From Mucinivorans sp036654415 (lineage in GTDB: Bacteria > Bacteroidota > Bacteroidia > Bacteroidales > Rikenellaceae): DNA of 64,000 bases. The notes under the pieces are model-generated. The model was given only the letters and a program-made list of their open reading frames with translations, ran no database searches and had not been told where the DNA came from. The first letter of the stretch is position 1. Each line of letters begins with the position of its first letter. Position numbers and translations under genes: made by a program. Positions 50,327 to 59,586 of this stretch are shown here, one piece after another. The DNA is taken from contig JAVVSB010000004.1 of NCBI GenBank assembly GCA_036654415.1, positions 1 to 64,000 on the forward strand. Direction: 5' to 3'.

Positions 50327-51361
50327 TTAGAGCTTATCTTTAATTGCTTGACGTACAAGTGCTTCTAATTCAGCTGATAACTTCTCGTCTTTCACCAACA
50401 GCTCTTTGACTGATTCGCGTCCTTGCCCCAATTTAACGTCTCCGTAAGAAAACCAGGAACCACTTTTCTTAATGATATTATTTTCGACACCAAGGTCAAT
50501 AATCTCACCTATTTTAGAGATACCTTCACCGTAAACAATATCAAACTCAGCACGCTTAAAAGGAGGTGCCATCTTGTTTTTGACAATCTTCACCTTAGTA
50601 CGACTTCCAGTTTGGTCATCACCATCCTTGATGCTACTTCCCTTACGCACATCGACACGAATTGATGCATAAAACTTAAGCGCATTACCGCCAGTTGTAG
50701 TTTCAGGGTTACCAAAAACAACCCCAATTTTATCACGCAACTGATTAATAAACACACAAGTAGTCTTAGTCTTACTGATGTTAGATGTTAATTTTCGTAA
50801 GGCCTGCGACATTAGACGTGCGTGCAAGCCCATTTTAGACTCACCCATCTCGCCCTCAATTTCGGCCTTAGGTGTAAGTGCCGCCACAGAGTCGATAACA
50901 ACAATATCAATGGCACCACTACGAATCAAATGGTCCGTAATCTCAAGTGCTTGTTCCCCATTATCGGGCTGCGAAATCAAAAGGTTTTCAATATCAACCC
51001 CCAACGCCTGAGCATAGCTACTATCAAAAGCATGCTCAGCATCGATAAAAGCCGCAATACCTCCCAACTTTTGAGCCTCGGCAATGGCATGGATTGCCAG
51101 TGTAGTTTTTCCAGATGATTCTGGACCAAAAATTTCAATTATACGGCCCCTAGGGTAACCTCCCACACCAAGAGCTACATCAATAGCTATTGAACCTGAG
51201 GGTATTACTGCCACATCTTCGACTGGGCGGTCGCTCATGCGCATAATAGTCCCTTTGCCGAAATCCTTCTCTAATTTGTCCATAGCAGCCTGCAAAACCT
51301 TTAATTTTTCAGGTGGTATGGCTATTTTCTTTTTGGCCTCTGGCTTTACTTCTTCTGACAT
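50327..51361 (-). CDS. recA: Recombinase RecA
   Basis: 344 residues, normal size. Walker A GPESSGKTT (79-87), VVIDSVAALTPKAEIEGE (Walker B with Asp), L1 region GESKMGLHARLMSQALRKL, L2 FGNPETTTGGNALKFY. The basic N-terminal extension (KPEAKKKIAIPPEK) is seen in other Bacteroidetes. It catalyses homologous strand exchange and triggers LexA self-cleavage; no LexA box was identified, which fits its place inside an operon behind bcp rather than as a single SOS gene. Confidence 0.98.
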   Translation of the reverse strand: MSEEVKPEAKKKIAIPPEKLKVLQAAMDKLEKDFGKGTIMRMSDRPVEDVAVIPSGSIAIDVALGVGGYPRGRIIEIFGPESSGKTTLAIHAIAEAQKLGGIAAFIDAEHAFDSSYAQALGVDIENLLISQPDNGEQALEITDHLIRSGAIDIVVIDSVAALTPKAEIEGEMGESKMGLHARLMSQALRKLTSNISKTKTTCVFINQLRDKIGVVFGNPETTTGGNALKFYASIRVDVRKGSSIKDGDDQTGSRTKVKIVKNKMAPPFKRAEFDIVYGEGISKIGEIIDLGVENNIIKKSGSWFSYGDVKLGQGRESVKELLVKDEKLSAELEALVRQAIKDKL

Positions 51362-51368
51362 CTTATCT

Positions 51369-51830
51369 TTATTTATATGAATTAACTATTTGATTGAAAT
51401 GATCTTTGGTATCGACCTTGGTAAATATTTTCTCGACAACACCACTATTATCAATAATAAATGTTGTCCGCAAAATGCCCATATATTCACGCCCCATAAA
51501 CTTTTTAAGGGCCCACACACCGTACATATCAGCAATTTGATGGTCAGTATCAACAATGAGCCTAAAAGGCAACTCATTTTTAGCAATAAATTTTTGATGC
51601 GATGATTCGCTGTCACCACTCACACCAACGACCACAAAACCCATTTTAAGGAGCTCCTCGTAGCCGTCACGCAACGAACATGCCTCAGCTGTGCAACCCG
51701 ACGTGTTGTCCTTGGGATAAAAATAGAGTATCACCTTATGGCCATGAGCCAGCAAAGAGGCTATCGATAGATGCTCTCCAAGATTATCTTTTGCGCTAAA
51801 ATCAGGCGCTAAATCTTTTACATTTATCAT
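51369..51830 (-). CDS. bcp: Thioredoxin-dependent peroxiredoxin (BCP/PrxQ)
   Basis: 153 residues of the BCP class. The peroxidatic Cys is Cys46 in DNTSGCTAEAC and the resolving Cys is Cys51, the five-residue spacing of two-Cys BCP/PrxQ enzymes. It reduces hydrogen peroxide and organic hydroperoxides with thioredoxin. It overlaps the upstream SDR gene by 4 bp and is followed 7 bp later by recA. Confidence 0.95.
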   Translation of the reverse strand: MINVKDLAPDFSAKDNLGEHLSIASLLAHGHKVILYFYPKDNTSGCTAEACSLRDGYEELLKMGFVVVGVSGDSESSHQKFIAKNELPFRLIVDTDHQIADMYGVWALKKFMGREYMGILRTTFIIDNSGVVEKIFTKVDTKDHFNQIVNSYK

Positions 51831-52633
51831 TTTAATGGCGAATCTGGCTCCTTAGCCATGTGTTTATAATACAATCTATCAAGTAATGAAGGGGCAAAAA
51901 ACTTTAACCACCTAGTGGCCTTACCATCGAAATCCATCAACATCGTACGTCTCTTTTTTGTTATACCGCTGATGATTTTATGAGCTACCTCTCCAGAGGT
52001 CATCATACGCCCCTCAGCACGAGGAGAAACTCCCTGAGCCGAACCATCGGCCATAAGTGCTGCACAACGAACATTACTCTCTGTAAAACCAGGAGCAACA
52101 ACCATAACATGGACACCTTTATATAAATTCTCAATACGAATGGTCTCAAGAAAACCAATCATAGCATACTTACTGGCCGAATACCCCGTACGCGCTGGCA
52201 ATCCATGAAAGCCAGCCACCGAAGATACTCCAACAATGGTCCCTTTGGACTTTTGGATATAAGGCAGCGCGTATTTTGTACAATGAACAGCCCCCCAAAA
52301 ATTCACATCCATTAATTTGTGTAAGACCTCCAACGAGACATCGTCAAAGAGTGCACGCATTGAAATACCCGCGTTATTTATCAATATATCAACTCCTCCA
52401 AAACGTTCAATAGCGGCCTCAATTAATTCTCGGCAATCGCCATCCTTAGAGACGTCGCACAACACAGATATAGAACCAACTAACTCTGTTTCAATTTCTT
52501 GCAACTTATCAAAGCTACGAGCACCCATAACTACATGGGCTCCTAAACCGTGAAATTCACGCGCCAAAGCCAGACCAATACCCGAAGAGGCTCCAGTGAC
52601 AACTACTATTTTTCCTCTATAATCCATGCCCAA
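51827..52633 (-). CDS. Short-chain dehydrogenase/reductase
   Basis: 268 residues, classical SDR: TGASSGIG (13-20), NNAGISMRA, SSVAGFHGLPARTGYSASKYA with the catalytic Ser and the Tyr-x-x-x-Lys. The C-terminus ends FAPSLLDRLYYKHMAKEPDS, unlike FabG, and the bulky hydrophobic tail suggests a larger substrate or membrane contact, as in the DltE/YqjQ-like group. Substrate unknown. Twelve bp separate it from the metallo-hydrolase gene. Confidence 0.9.
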   Translation of the reverse strand: MGMDYRGKIVVVTGASSGIGLALAREFHGLGAHVVMGARSFDKLQEIETELVGSISVLCDVSKDGDCRELIEAAIERFGGVDILINNAGISMRALFDDVSLEVLHKLMDVNFWGAVHCTKYALPYIQKSKGTIVGVSSVAGFHGLPARTGYSASKYAMIGFLETIRIENLYKGVHVMVVAPGFTESNVRCAALMADGSAQGVSPRAEGRMMTSGEVAHKIISGITKKRRTMLMDFDGKATRWLKFFAPSLLDRLYYKHMAKEPDSPLK

Positions 52634-52645
52634 AGATACACAAAA

Positions 52646-53398
52646 TTATTCTATTTCCAACGTCAATCCATCGTAAGAAAGTTCAACACCCTGGGGCAAC
52701 TCTTTGATTAAATCTTCGTAGAGCCCCAATTGGTGAGAAATATGGGTCAAAAAAGCACGACATGGCTGCACCTGTCTAATTATTCCAAGAGCCTCATCAA
52801 GAGTAAAATGCGAAATATGGGGTTCGCGCCTGAGCGCATTAATTATCAACACATCTACGCCTTTAATCTTCTCTATCTCGCTGGGGGCAATGTAATTCAT
52901 ATCCGTAATATAACACATGGCTCCGATTCTAAAGCCCAGCNNNNNNNNNNCTCTAATGGGTATAACCTCTATGCCGTTAATATTAAAAGACTTATCATCA
53001 ATAATATGGGTTATAACTTGCGGGACCCCTGCATAAGGATTTTCAGTAAAAACATAATCAAAATCCTTACATAAAACTCTCTCCACACGTTTTTCGCAAT
53101 AAATATCAATTGCACGCCCCATAGCATAATTGAAACCTCTCAAATCATCCATCCCGCCAATATGGTCCTTGTGGGCGTGAGTAAAAAGTACAGCATCAAC
53201 AGTCTCAATACCAGCTCGTAAAACCTGGTATCGAAAATCCATACTGGTGTCAATTACTATTGTGGTCGCATCTTGACTAATCACAACAGATGAGCGTAAA
53301 CGCTTATCTCTCTTATCTTTAGAGCAGCACACCGCACAGTGACAACCTATCATAGGTACCCCTTGCGATGTACCGCTCCCTAAAAATTGAAGCTTCAT
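52646..53398 (-). CDS. MBL-fold metallo-hydrolase, PhnP-like, with sequence gap
   Basis: 250 codons in the current assembly. The metallo-beta-lactamase motif HAHKDHIGGMDDLRGFN gives the HxHxDH ligands, and the zinc-finger-like opening GCHCAVCCSKDKRDKRLRSS and TDMNYI/THISHQLG regions fit the Bacteroidetes PhnP-like/phosphoribosyl cyclic phosphodiesterase group. Ten N at 52941-52950 fall between IEVIPIR and LGFRIG, where relatives have about eight residues including a metal-binding His (V-x-H-x-x-L-P-V). Four codons are represented, so the true gap is probably longer than ten bases. Confidence 0.8.
   Translation of the reverse strand: MKLQFLGSGTSQGVPMIGCHCAVCCSKDKRDKRLRSSVVISQDATTIVIDTSMDFRYQVLRAGIETVDAVLFTHAHKDHIGGMDDLRGFNYAMGRAIDIYCEKRVERVLCKDFDYVFTENPYAGVPQVITHIIDDKSFNINGIEVIPIRXXXXLGFRIGAMCYITDMNYIAPSEIEKIKGVDVLIINALRREPHISHFTLDEALGIIRQVQPCRAFLTHISHQLGLYEDLIKELPQGVELSYDGLTLEIE
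52941..52950. other. Assembly gap (ten N)
   Basis: Run of ten undetermined bases inside the metallo-hydrolase gene; a placeholder length, so nearby coordinates may be off by a few bases. Confidence 0.98.
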
Positions 53399-53402
53399 AA
53401 AA

Positions 53403-55136
53403 CTATTTGATACCCAACTCTTTTGCTATGCTCTCCATCTTGGCATCCAACTTAGCGGCAACCTCAGCATATTTTGAAGCACAACATAGCGGTTCGCAAA
53501 CACCAAAATAGAATTTAATTTTAGGCTCAGTGCCTGAAGGACGTACCGAAACAATAGTGCTATCACTGGTTACAAACTGCAGAACATCTGATTTTGGTAG
53601 CCCCGTTGGTTTGCTTTGTCCATCACAACTAATGGTCTGAGATAGGTAATCACGCACCTGTACCACAAGTGAACCACATATTGATTTGGGGCTATTGGCT
53701 CTCAAATCTACCATCATCTGTTTAATCTGTTCACCACCCTCTTTGCCTTTTTTGGTAATGGAAACCATCCCCTCTTTAAAGAAGCCATACTCCACATACA
53801 ACTCCATCAACAATTGCCACAACGACTTCCCATTCTCCTTGGCCCATGCTGCGCATTCGGCTGCCATACAAAGACTTGCCACTGCATCCTTGTCGCGCAC
53901 AGCATCACCCACCAGGTAGCCATAGCTCTCTTCACCACCACCGATAAATTGTTTGACCCCCTCGTTCTTGGCTATCACATCTGCAATGAACTTAAAGCCA
54001 GTGAGCACATCGAAACACTCCACCCCAAAGGAGGCAGCTATACGTTTAATTAATTCAGTAGTAACCACTGTTTTAACTACAAATTCGCGACCATGAATTT
54101 TACCCAATTCGCTCCAACGGCGACACAAATAGTAGGTCAACAACGATGCACTTTGGTTACCATTCAAAAGCACCAACTCGCCACTATCATTACGCACAGC
54201 AATCGCCTGACGGTCAGCATCGGGGTCAGTTGCCATAACCAAATCAGCACCTGTTTGGTTAGCCATCTCGACTGCCATCTTCAGTGCCGCAGGTTCCTCA
54301 GGATTTGGAGAGAGCACGGTAGGAAAATTACCATCGTTGATATTTTGTTCAGGTACACTTATTATATTAGTAAAGCCATAACGTTTCAAGGCCGCAGGAA
54401 CCAATCGTACACCCGTACCGTGAATAGGGGTATAGACAATCTTCATTTGATTATGTTTGGCCACCGCCTCTTTAGAGAGAGAGAGTCGCTCAATCATATC
54501 CAAATAAACGCTATCTACATCCTCGCCAATGGTTATAATTTTGCCACTACCACCTTCGAAACGAACCATTGTGGGGTCAAGCACTAGGTTCACCTGCTCG
54601 ATAATATTCTTATCGTGTGGCGCAATAACCTGAGCCCCATCCTTCCAATAGGCTTTATAGCCGTTGTACTCCTTGGGATTATGTGATGCCGTGACCACAA
54701 CTCCACTCTGACAACCAAGGTGGCGAATGGTAAAACTAAGTTCAGGAGTGGGCCTCAGTGAGTCGAACAGATAAACCGTAAAACCATTGGCGGCAAAAAC
54801 ATTAGCTGTAGTCTGCGCAAATAAGTCACTATTGTTGCGTGGGTCGCAAGCCACTGCCACCTTAATGGCTTGGCTGGGGTAACATACTTTAAGATAGTTG
54901 GCCAAACCTTGGGTGGCCATTCCAACGGTATATACATTCATACGATTAGTACCAACCCCCATAATACCGCGCAAACCACCAGTCCCAAACTCCAGTGAGC
55001 GATAAAAACTCTCGGTAAGTTCAACTGGATTATTTTCAATTAGATTCTTAACCTCATTTTGCGTATCTTTGTCAAAACTTGGAGTTAGCCACTTTTGGGC
55101 ATTCTGAAGAACTACAGGGTCAATGTTATGTACCAT
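53403..55136 (-). CDS. Phosphoglucomutase/phosphomannomutase family enzyme
   Basis: 577 residues, the long alpha-PGM form. The phosphoserine is Ser151 in TASHNPKEYNGYK, the metal loop is MATDPDADRQAI near residue 302, the sugar loop GGGEESYGYLVGD near residue 396, and the phosphate-binding SVRPSGTEPKIKFY near residue 540. It interconverts hexose 1- and 6-phosphates; whether glucose or mannose is preferred cannot be said. First gene of the eight-gene operon; a -7 element (TAAATTTG, 55168-55175) lies 31 bp upstream. Confidence 0.95.
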   Translation of the reverse strand: MVHNIDPVVLQNAQKWLTPSFDKDTQNEVKNLIENNPVELTESFYRSLEFGTGGLRGIMGVGTNRMNVYTVGMATQGLANYLKVCYPSQAIKVAVACDPRNNSDLFAQTTANVFAANGFTVYLFDSLRPTPELSFTIRHLGCQSGVVVTASHNPKEYNGYKAYWKDGAQVIAPHDKNIIEQVNLVLDPTMVRFEGGSGKIITIGEDVDSVYLDMIERLSLSKEAVAKHNQMKIVYTPIHGTGVRLVPAALKRYGFTNIISVPEQNINDGNFPTVLSPNPEEPAALKMAVEMANQTGADLVMATDPDADRQAIAVRNDSGELVLLNGNQSASLLTYYLCRRWSELGKIHGREFVVKTVVTTELIKRIAASFGVECFDVLTGFKFIADVIAKNEGVKQFIGGGEESYGYLVGDAVRDKDAVASLCMAAECAAWAKENGKSLWQLLMELYVEYGFFKEGMVSITKKGKEGGEQIKQMMVDLRANSPKSICGSLVVQVRDYLSQTISCDGQSKPTGLPKSDVLQFVTSDSTIVSVRPSGTEPKIKFYFGVCEPLCCASKYAEVAAKLDAKMESIAKELGIK

Positions 55137-55477
55137 GGAAATTAATTTTTAAGTTGTTTTCTGCCCACAAATTTATATTTTTTTTTTATCATTTCAAAGT
55201 TTTATACACATTTATTTTTGCCAACACAACAACTGTTTTAGTGCCTTTTTCTTTGGCTCTCAATACCAGGGATATAGGAAAATGTCAAGAATATAAATGC
55301 ACGCTAATGAGATAATAATACGCAACTTACATATACTATCTAAAGCAATACTTTATGAAAGTTACGTTAAAGATATGTTAAAGCAAGGCTTTTACGAGAG
55401 GCTCTTTATATGTTTACAAAAACAAAATTAATAAACAAGAATTAGTTATTTTTTTTATTATAATTTTATAATCACCT
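55137..55477. other. AT-rich dnaA upstream region with one DnaA box
   Basis: No gene is visible in these 341 bp. TTATACACA at 55202-55210 is an exact DnaA box (TTATNCACA); I saw no second clear one. The region also has a short direct repeat GTTAAAG (55365-55382). It serves as promoter region for pgm (minus) and dnaA (plus); a -7-like CACCTTTG lies at 55473-55480. One box is too few to call an origin. Confidence 0.5.
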
Positions 55478-55543
55478 TTGTCATATAAAACGGAGGATTG
55501 TAACTCAAATAATACAATCTCGCCACGATTCAAAGCAATTATC

Positions 55544-56932
55544 ATGAACTTTCAAAGCATAGAACAGACCAAATATATTTCTGTTTGGCAGATGTGTCTT
55601 TCTCAGATTAAGAAAAGTACATCTGAGGAGGAGTATGCTCGTTGGTTCCAACCAATTGAACCCATTGGCTTCACAAACGATATTTTGCGTTTGAGGGTAC
55701 CAAGTCAACGCCACTTGCAACACATAGAGCAGAATTTTATTCGCGTCTTGGCCCCTATCGTTAGAACCAATTTTGGAGTTAAAGCTTCGATTCGTTATGC
55801 CGTACCTCAGGAGGACCAATCTGCCTCTATTCGCGGATACAGCACCCAGCCAGATGTAGCCACAATTAAGAATCCCTTTATTATACCTGGTCTTAAAAAA
55901 GTTAAATTTGACTCTCAATTGCGGGCCGAATATAATTTTGATAATTTCATCGAAGGTAGTTGTAATCGTCTTTTACGTTCGGCAGGCCTTTCGATAAGTG
56001 TAAATCCAGGTACAACCAGTTTCAATCCACTATTTATATATGGCAGTTCTGGTTTGGGTAAGACTCATTTGGCTCAAGCCATAGGCAACGCCACTGTGGC
56101 ACGTCATGCCAATAGCCGAGTTCTCTATGTGAGTGCCAACCGCTTCCAGTCGCAATTCCAGTACGCAGCTCACCATGGTGAGCTGAATGATTTCATCAAT
56201 TTCTATCAGATGATAGACGTGCTTATTATTGATGATATACAGGAGTTAGCAGGCAAAAGTAAGACTCAAAATATATTTTTTAATATCTTTAACCATCTAC
56301 ATATGTTGGGGAAACAGTTAATTCTAACCTCTGACCGCCCACCAGTGGAACTAAAAGATATTGAAGAGCGCCTGATAACCCGTTTTAAATGGGGTCTCTC
56401 GGGTGAACTCACTCCGCCTGACAAGCAGACACGGACAACAATTTTGCACAGCAAAATTAAAAACATTCACCTCGAGGTTAGCGAAGAGGTTATCGCCTTT
56501 CTTGCGGACAATATTAAGAGCAATGTACGCGAATTAGAGGGGGCACTAACCTCACTTGAGGCTTACAGTCGCCTGATGGGACAACCATTGAGTATCGATT
56601 TAGCACGTCGTGTATTACGAGATATTGTGGAAATTACCACAACAGAGGTAACCATAGAATCGATACTAAATTTGGTCAGTAGCCATTTTGGTATTGAATT
56701 GCCGATGTTGCTCTCCAAAAAACGGACTCGCGATGTGGCTCAAGCTCGACAGGTGGCCATGTATTTGTGTAAAAAGCACACAAAAGCAGCCTTAAGTGCT
56801 ATCGGCAGTGCGGTGGGAGGCAAAAACCATGCAACGGTATTGCATAGTTGCAAAACCATTGCCGACATTATGGAGACAGACAAAGTTTTAAGCCAAAAAA
56901 TCCAAGAGATAGAGAGAAAACTGAAATACTAA
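55544..56932 (+). CDS. dnaA: Chromosomal replication initiator DnaA
   Basis: 462 residues from the ATG at 55544 (MNFQSIEQTKYISVWQMCLS); the longer frame begins at a TTG that is part of the promoter, so I reject it. Domain I covers residues 1 to about 90, domain III has Walker A GSSGLGKTHLAQ, Walker B VLIIDDIQEL, and sensor-2 type NVRELEGALTSLEAYSR; domain IV has the DNA-binding signature GGKNHATVLHSCKTI. It opens oriC and controls its own promoter. Complete. Confidence 0.97.
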   Translation: MNFQSIEQTKYISVWQMCLSQIKKSTSEEEYARWFQPIEPIGFTNDILRLRVPSQRHLQHIEQNFIRVLAPIVRTNFGVKASIRYAVPQEDQSASIRGYSTQPDVATIKNPFIIPGLKKVKFDSQLRAEYNFDNFIEGSCNRLLRSAGLSISVNPGTTSFNPLFIYGSSGLGKTHLAQAIGNATVARHANSRVLYVSANRFQSQFQYAAHHGELNDFINFYQMIDVLIIDDIQELAGKSKTQNIFFNIFNHLHMLGKQLILTSDRPPVELKDIEERLITRFKWGLSGELTPPDKQTRTTILHSKIKNIHLEVSEEVIAFLADNIKSNVRELEGALTSLEAYSRLMGQPLSIDLARRVLRDIVEITTTEVTIESILNLVSSHFGIELPMLLSKKRTRDVAQARQVAMYLCKKHTKAALSAIGSAVGGKNHATVLHSCKTIADIMETDKVLSQKIQEIERKLKY

Positions 56933-56976
56933 ACAAAGAGCGAAGCTACCTCAGAAAGGTAGCTTCGCTCTTTGTT
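56932..56976. terminator. Bidirectional terminator between dnaA and SDR gene
   Basis: A 19-bp perfect stem (56932-56950 with 56958-56976, core GAGCGAAGCTACC). The TAA of the convergent SDR gene lies in the right arm. Confidence 0.92.
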
Positions 56977-57784
56977 AGAGCTTATAAAATGTTCGTACCA
57001 CCCACTGCACAATAGGACTTGGTAATAGACATTTACATTTAGCAAAAACTACTTGGTCAAAACGCCCCACTTTAGTACGCAATCTGGGGTTTCGACAGTT
57101 AACCAATTTACATATTGCACGTCCAAGTTTTTCGGGAGGCGAACCATTATTTTCAGCATCCTCTATGATTTTCATCGTTTGGAGAAAAGTCTGACTGTAA
57201 TCTTCGTTGGCCACAGTAAGCTCTGATACTCGACGATTAGCCGTAAAGTTGGTACTAAAGTCGCCTGGCTCCACAAGACATACTTTTATGCCAAACGGTT
57301 TAACCTCGACCGATAGAGCTTCGCTATAGCCCTCGATGGCAAATTTAGAGGCCGAGTAAAAACCCTGAAAAGGGACAGCAATAACCCCAGCAATAGAGCT
57401 AATATTAATAATACGCCCAGAGCGAGCCTGACGCATATATGGCAACACAGCTTTGCACACGTTGACTACTCCCATAAAATTGGTACCCATCTGCAGTAAA
57501 ATCTCCTGTTCCGAAGCTAATTCAATAGCTCCACTAATCCCCACCCCTGCATTATTGATGAGCACATCAATATGACCTTGCTCAGCCATAATACGTTCCA
57601 CGACATTGGAGACCATCCCCTGCTGGGTAACATCCATCTCCAACATCTTAACATTATTGATAGGTACGGAAATGTTTTTTCTACTCGTTCCATAAACGAC
57701 GTGCCCATGAGAACTGAGCATTGCGGCACAAATCTTGCCGAAGCCCGATGAGGCTCCGGTAATTAAAATGACTTTATGTTCCAT
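56975..57784 (-). CDS. Short-chain dehydrogenase/reductase
   Basis: 269 residues: TGASSGFG (9-16), NNAGVGISGAIE, SSIAGVIAVPFQGFYSASKFAIEG with the catalytic residues and VKPFGIKVCLVEPGDFSTNF, the sequence style of the retinol-dehydrogenase/17-beta-HSD-like SDRs seen in Bacteroidetes. Substrate unknown. It lies 28 bp downstream of rnfA with no hairpin between, so it is likely the last gene of the Rnf operon, though with no evident functional link. Confidence 0.9.
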   Translation of the reverse strand: MEHKVILITGASSGFGKICAAMLSSHGHVVYGTSRKNISVPINNVKMLEMDVTQQGMVSNVVERIMAEQGHIDVLINNAGVGISGAIELASEQEILLQMGTNFMGVVNVCKAVLPYMRQARSGRIINISSIAGVIAVPFQGFYSASKFAIEGYSEALSVEVKPFGIKVCLVEPGDFSTNFTANRRVSELTVANEDYSQTFLQTMKIIEDAENNGSPPEKLGRAICKLVNCRNPRLRTKVGRFDQVVFAKCKCLLPSPIVQWVVRTFYKL

Positions 57785-57812
57785 TTTAATTAATTATTTA
57801 ACCATGTAAATT

Positions 57813-58385
57813 TTATACCAACCCCGAAAAGCCCATAAAAGCCATCGCCAACAGGCCAGCCGTGATAAGCGAAATAGGCACACCACGCATAGCCTTAGGC
57901 AGCTCCGTAAGCTCCAACTTTTCGCGCAAACCTGCAAAAAGCACCAAAGCTAAAGTAAAGCCTATGGCCGTGGAACAAGCAAAGACAACGCTCTGCAAAA
58001 GATTATACTCTTTCTGAACAAGTAGAATAGCCACACCCAGCACAGCACAGTTAGTGGTAATAAGCGGCAAGAAAATCCCTAAAGCCCCATATAAAGCTGG
58101 ACTAACTTTTTTGAGCATAATCTCCACCATTTGAACCAAAGCAGCTATCACTAAAATAAAGACAATAGTCTGCATATACTCTATCCCCAATGGAACCAAT
58201 ACACCATACTGCAACAGATAGACCACCACCGAGGAGACTGTCAGCACAAAAGTTACAGCCATACCCATACCCAACGAAGTACTGACTTTGGTCGACACAC
58301 CAAGAAAGGGACATATCCCTAAGAACTGCGCCAGAATAATATTATTTACAAATATTGCGGCAATAATAATCACAAAATATTCCAT
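57813..58385 (-). CDS. rnfA: Rnf complex subunit RnfA
   Basis: 190 residues, six membrane helices. RnfA and RnfE are homologous and form the core that carries a [2Fe-2S] cluster between the membrane leaflets; both keep the short Cys motif (here FLGICPFLGVSTKVSTSLGMG and TNCAVLGVAILL). Together with the rest of the operon it couples electron flow from ferredoxin to NAD+ with Na+ or H+ pumping. Gap to rnfE is 4 bp. Confidence 0.96.
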   Translation of the reverse strand: MEYFVIIIAAIFVNNIILAQFLGICPFLGVSTKVSTSLGMGMAVTFVLTVSSVVVYLLQYGVLVPLGIEYMQTIVFILVIAALVQMVEIMLKKVSPALYGALGIFLPLITTNCAVLGVAILLVQKEYNLLQSVVFACSTAIGFTLALVLFAGLREKLELTELPKAMRGVPISLITAGLLAMAFMGFSGLV

Positions 58386-58389
58386 ATCT

Positions 58390-58983
58390 TCAACGTAATT
58401 TAGCGGTTAACTTATTGAATATCACAAGTAGATACCCCAGTGCAAGAAAAGCTCCTGGAGCCAAAACAAAAATTAGAATACCATCCATTCCATCGGGTAG
58501 GAACTTCATCCCAAAGAATGAGCCGCCCCCCAAAGCCTCTCGAACGGCACCAAGCAAAGTTAATGAAAGCGTAAAACCAATACCTATACCTAAACCATCA
58601 ATGGCCGAACTGACCACATTATTTTTACAGGCAAAGGCTTCAGCACGTCCCAAAATAATACAATTGACTACAATGAGTGGAATAAAAACCCCTAATGTAG
58701 TATATATTTCAGGTAAATAGGCCTCCATAACCAATTGCACTACGGTCACAAAAGAGGCAATAATAACAATAAAGCTGGGTATGCGCACCTTGGCTGGAAT
58801 CACATTTTTGACCAACGAAATGGCAATATTACTCATCACCAATACAAAAAGCGTCGCAGCCCCCATTCCAAAACCATTAATGGCCGAGGTGGTAGTACCC
58901 AATGTAGGACACATACCAAGTAGGAGCACAAAGGTGGGATTATCCTTGATAATACCCTTCGAAAAATTTTTCCACTGATTCAT
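58390..58983 (-). CDS. rnfE: Rnf complex subunit RnfE
   Basis: 197 residues, six membrane helices, paralogue of RnfA. Motifs: LLLGMCPTLGTTTSAINGFGMG and VNCIILGRAEAFACKNNVVSSA, giving the two cluster Cys. The N-terminal WKNFSKGIIKDNPTFV is typical of RnfE/NqrD. Starts 14 bp after rnfG. Confidence 0.96.
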   Translation of the reverse strand: MNQWKNFSKGIIKDNPTFVLLLGMCPTLGTTTSAINGFGMGAATLFVLVMSNIAISLVKNVIPAKVRIPSFIVIIASFVTVVQLVMEAYLPEIYTTLGVFIPLIVVNCIILGRAEAFACKNNVVSSAIDGLGIGIGFTLSLTLLGAVREALGGGSFFGMKFLPDGMDGILIFVLAPGAFLALGYLLVIFNKLTAKLR

Positions 58984-58997
58984 CTTCTTTTCAGTTA

Positions 58998-59570
58998 TTA
59001 AGAGTTGGCCTTAAGGTCGTTAAAAATTTTGGCAGCACGTTCTAAGGCATCACAATAGGCCCGCGAGCTAATAGTCGAGGCTGTAATGGCATCCACATCA
59101 CCACCATCCTTGGTGACCAAGAGTTGGAACTCAGACGGATTTTTGCCCTCGAACTGTACCGAGAAATCAGATTTTGCTTTATCTATCTTATCTCCCAAAC
59201 CTGGGGTCTCTTTATGTTCAATAACTGAAATTTTATTGATGGTGCCATCTATTAACATTCCAACCATAAGTGACATTTGACCACCAAAACCTTTTTTGCT
59301 AAAGGTCTCGATTGCATAACCAATTATCTTTTTACCGCTCTTAGCAGGATAAATATTAATAGTTTGTCCATCAACGGATTTAGTGAGTTTTTCGGCAGCT
59401 GGGTCGTTGTCGAACGATGGCATTACATCGGCAATGGCTACGTTTATCTTATCTGTTTTGGCTTGTGCAATTGGTGACTTGGTAAGTATAAAGACTCCAG
59501 CCACTGCGCCTGAGGCCACAAGGGTAATGATACCCAAAACCAAAACCATATTTTTTAATGTACTTTTCAT
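58998..59570 (-). CDS. rnfG: Rnf complex subunit RnfG (FMN-carrying)
   Basis: 190 residues: one N-terminal membrane helix and a periplasmic FMN-binding domain. The flavinylation site is the Thr in DAITASTISSRAYCDA, matching the S/T-G/A-A-T-x-S/T consensus of RnfG/NqrC. The upstream GGQMSLMVGM and HKETPGLGDKI regions are also typical. Covalent FMN is attached by an ApbE-type enzyme not encoded here. Confidence 0.95.
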   Translation of the reverse strand: MKSTLKNMVLVLGIITLVASGAVAGVFILTKSPIAQAKTDKINVAIADVMPSFDNDPAAEKLTKSVDGQTINIYPAKSGKKIIGYAIETFSKKGFGGQMSLMVGMLIDGTINKISVIEHKETPGLGDKIDKAKSDFSVQFEGKNPSEFQLLVTKDGGDVDAITASTISSRAYCDALERAAKIFNDLKANS

Positions 59571-59586
59571 GATATTCTATTTTTTA

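Noticed and set aside
55137..55477. Calling the dnaA upstream gap the chromosomal origin
   Set aside because: Only one DnaA box and no unwinding element or skew data; unsupported.
55478..55543. TTG start for DnaA at 55478
   Set aside because: The TTG is inside the promoter-like CACCTTTG and the added residues are not part of DnaA domain I.
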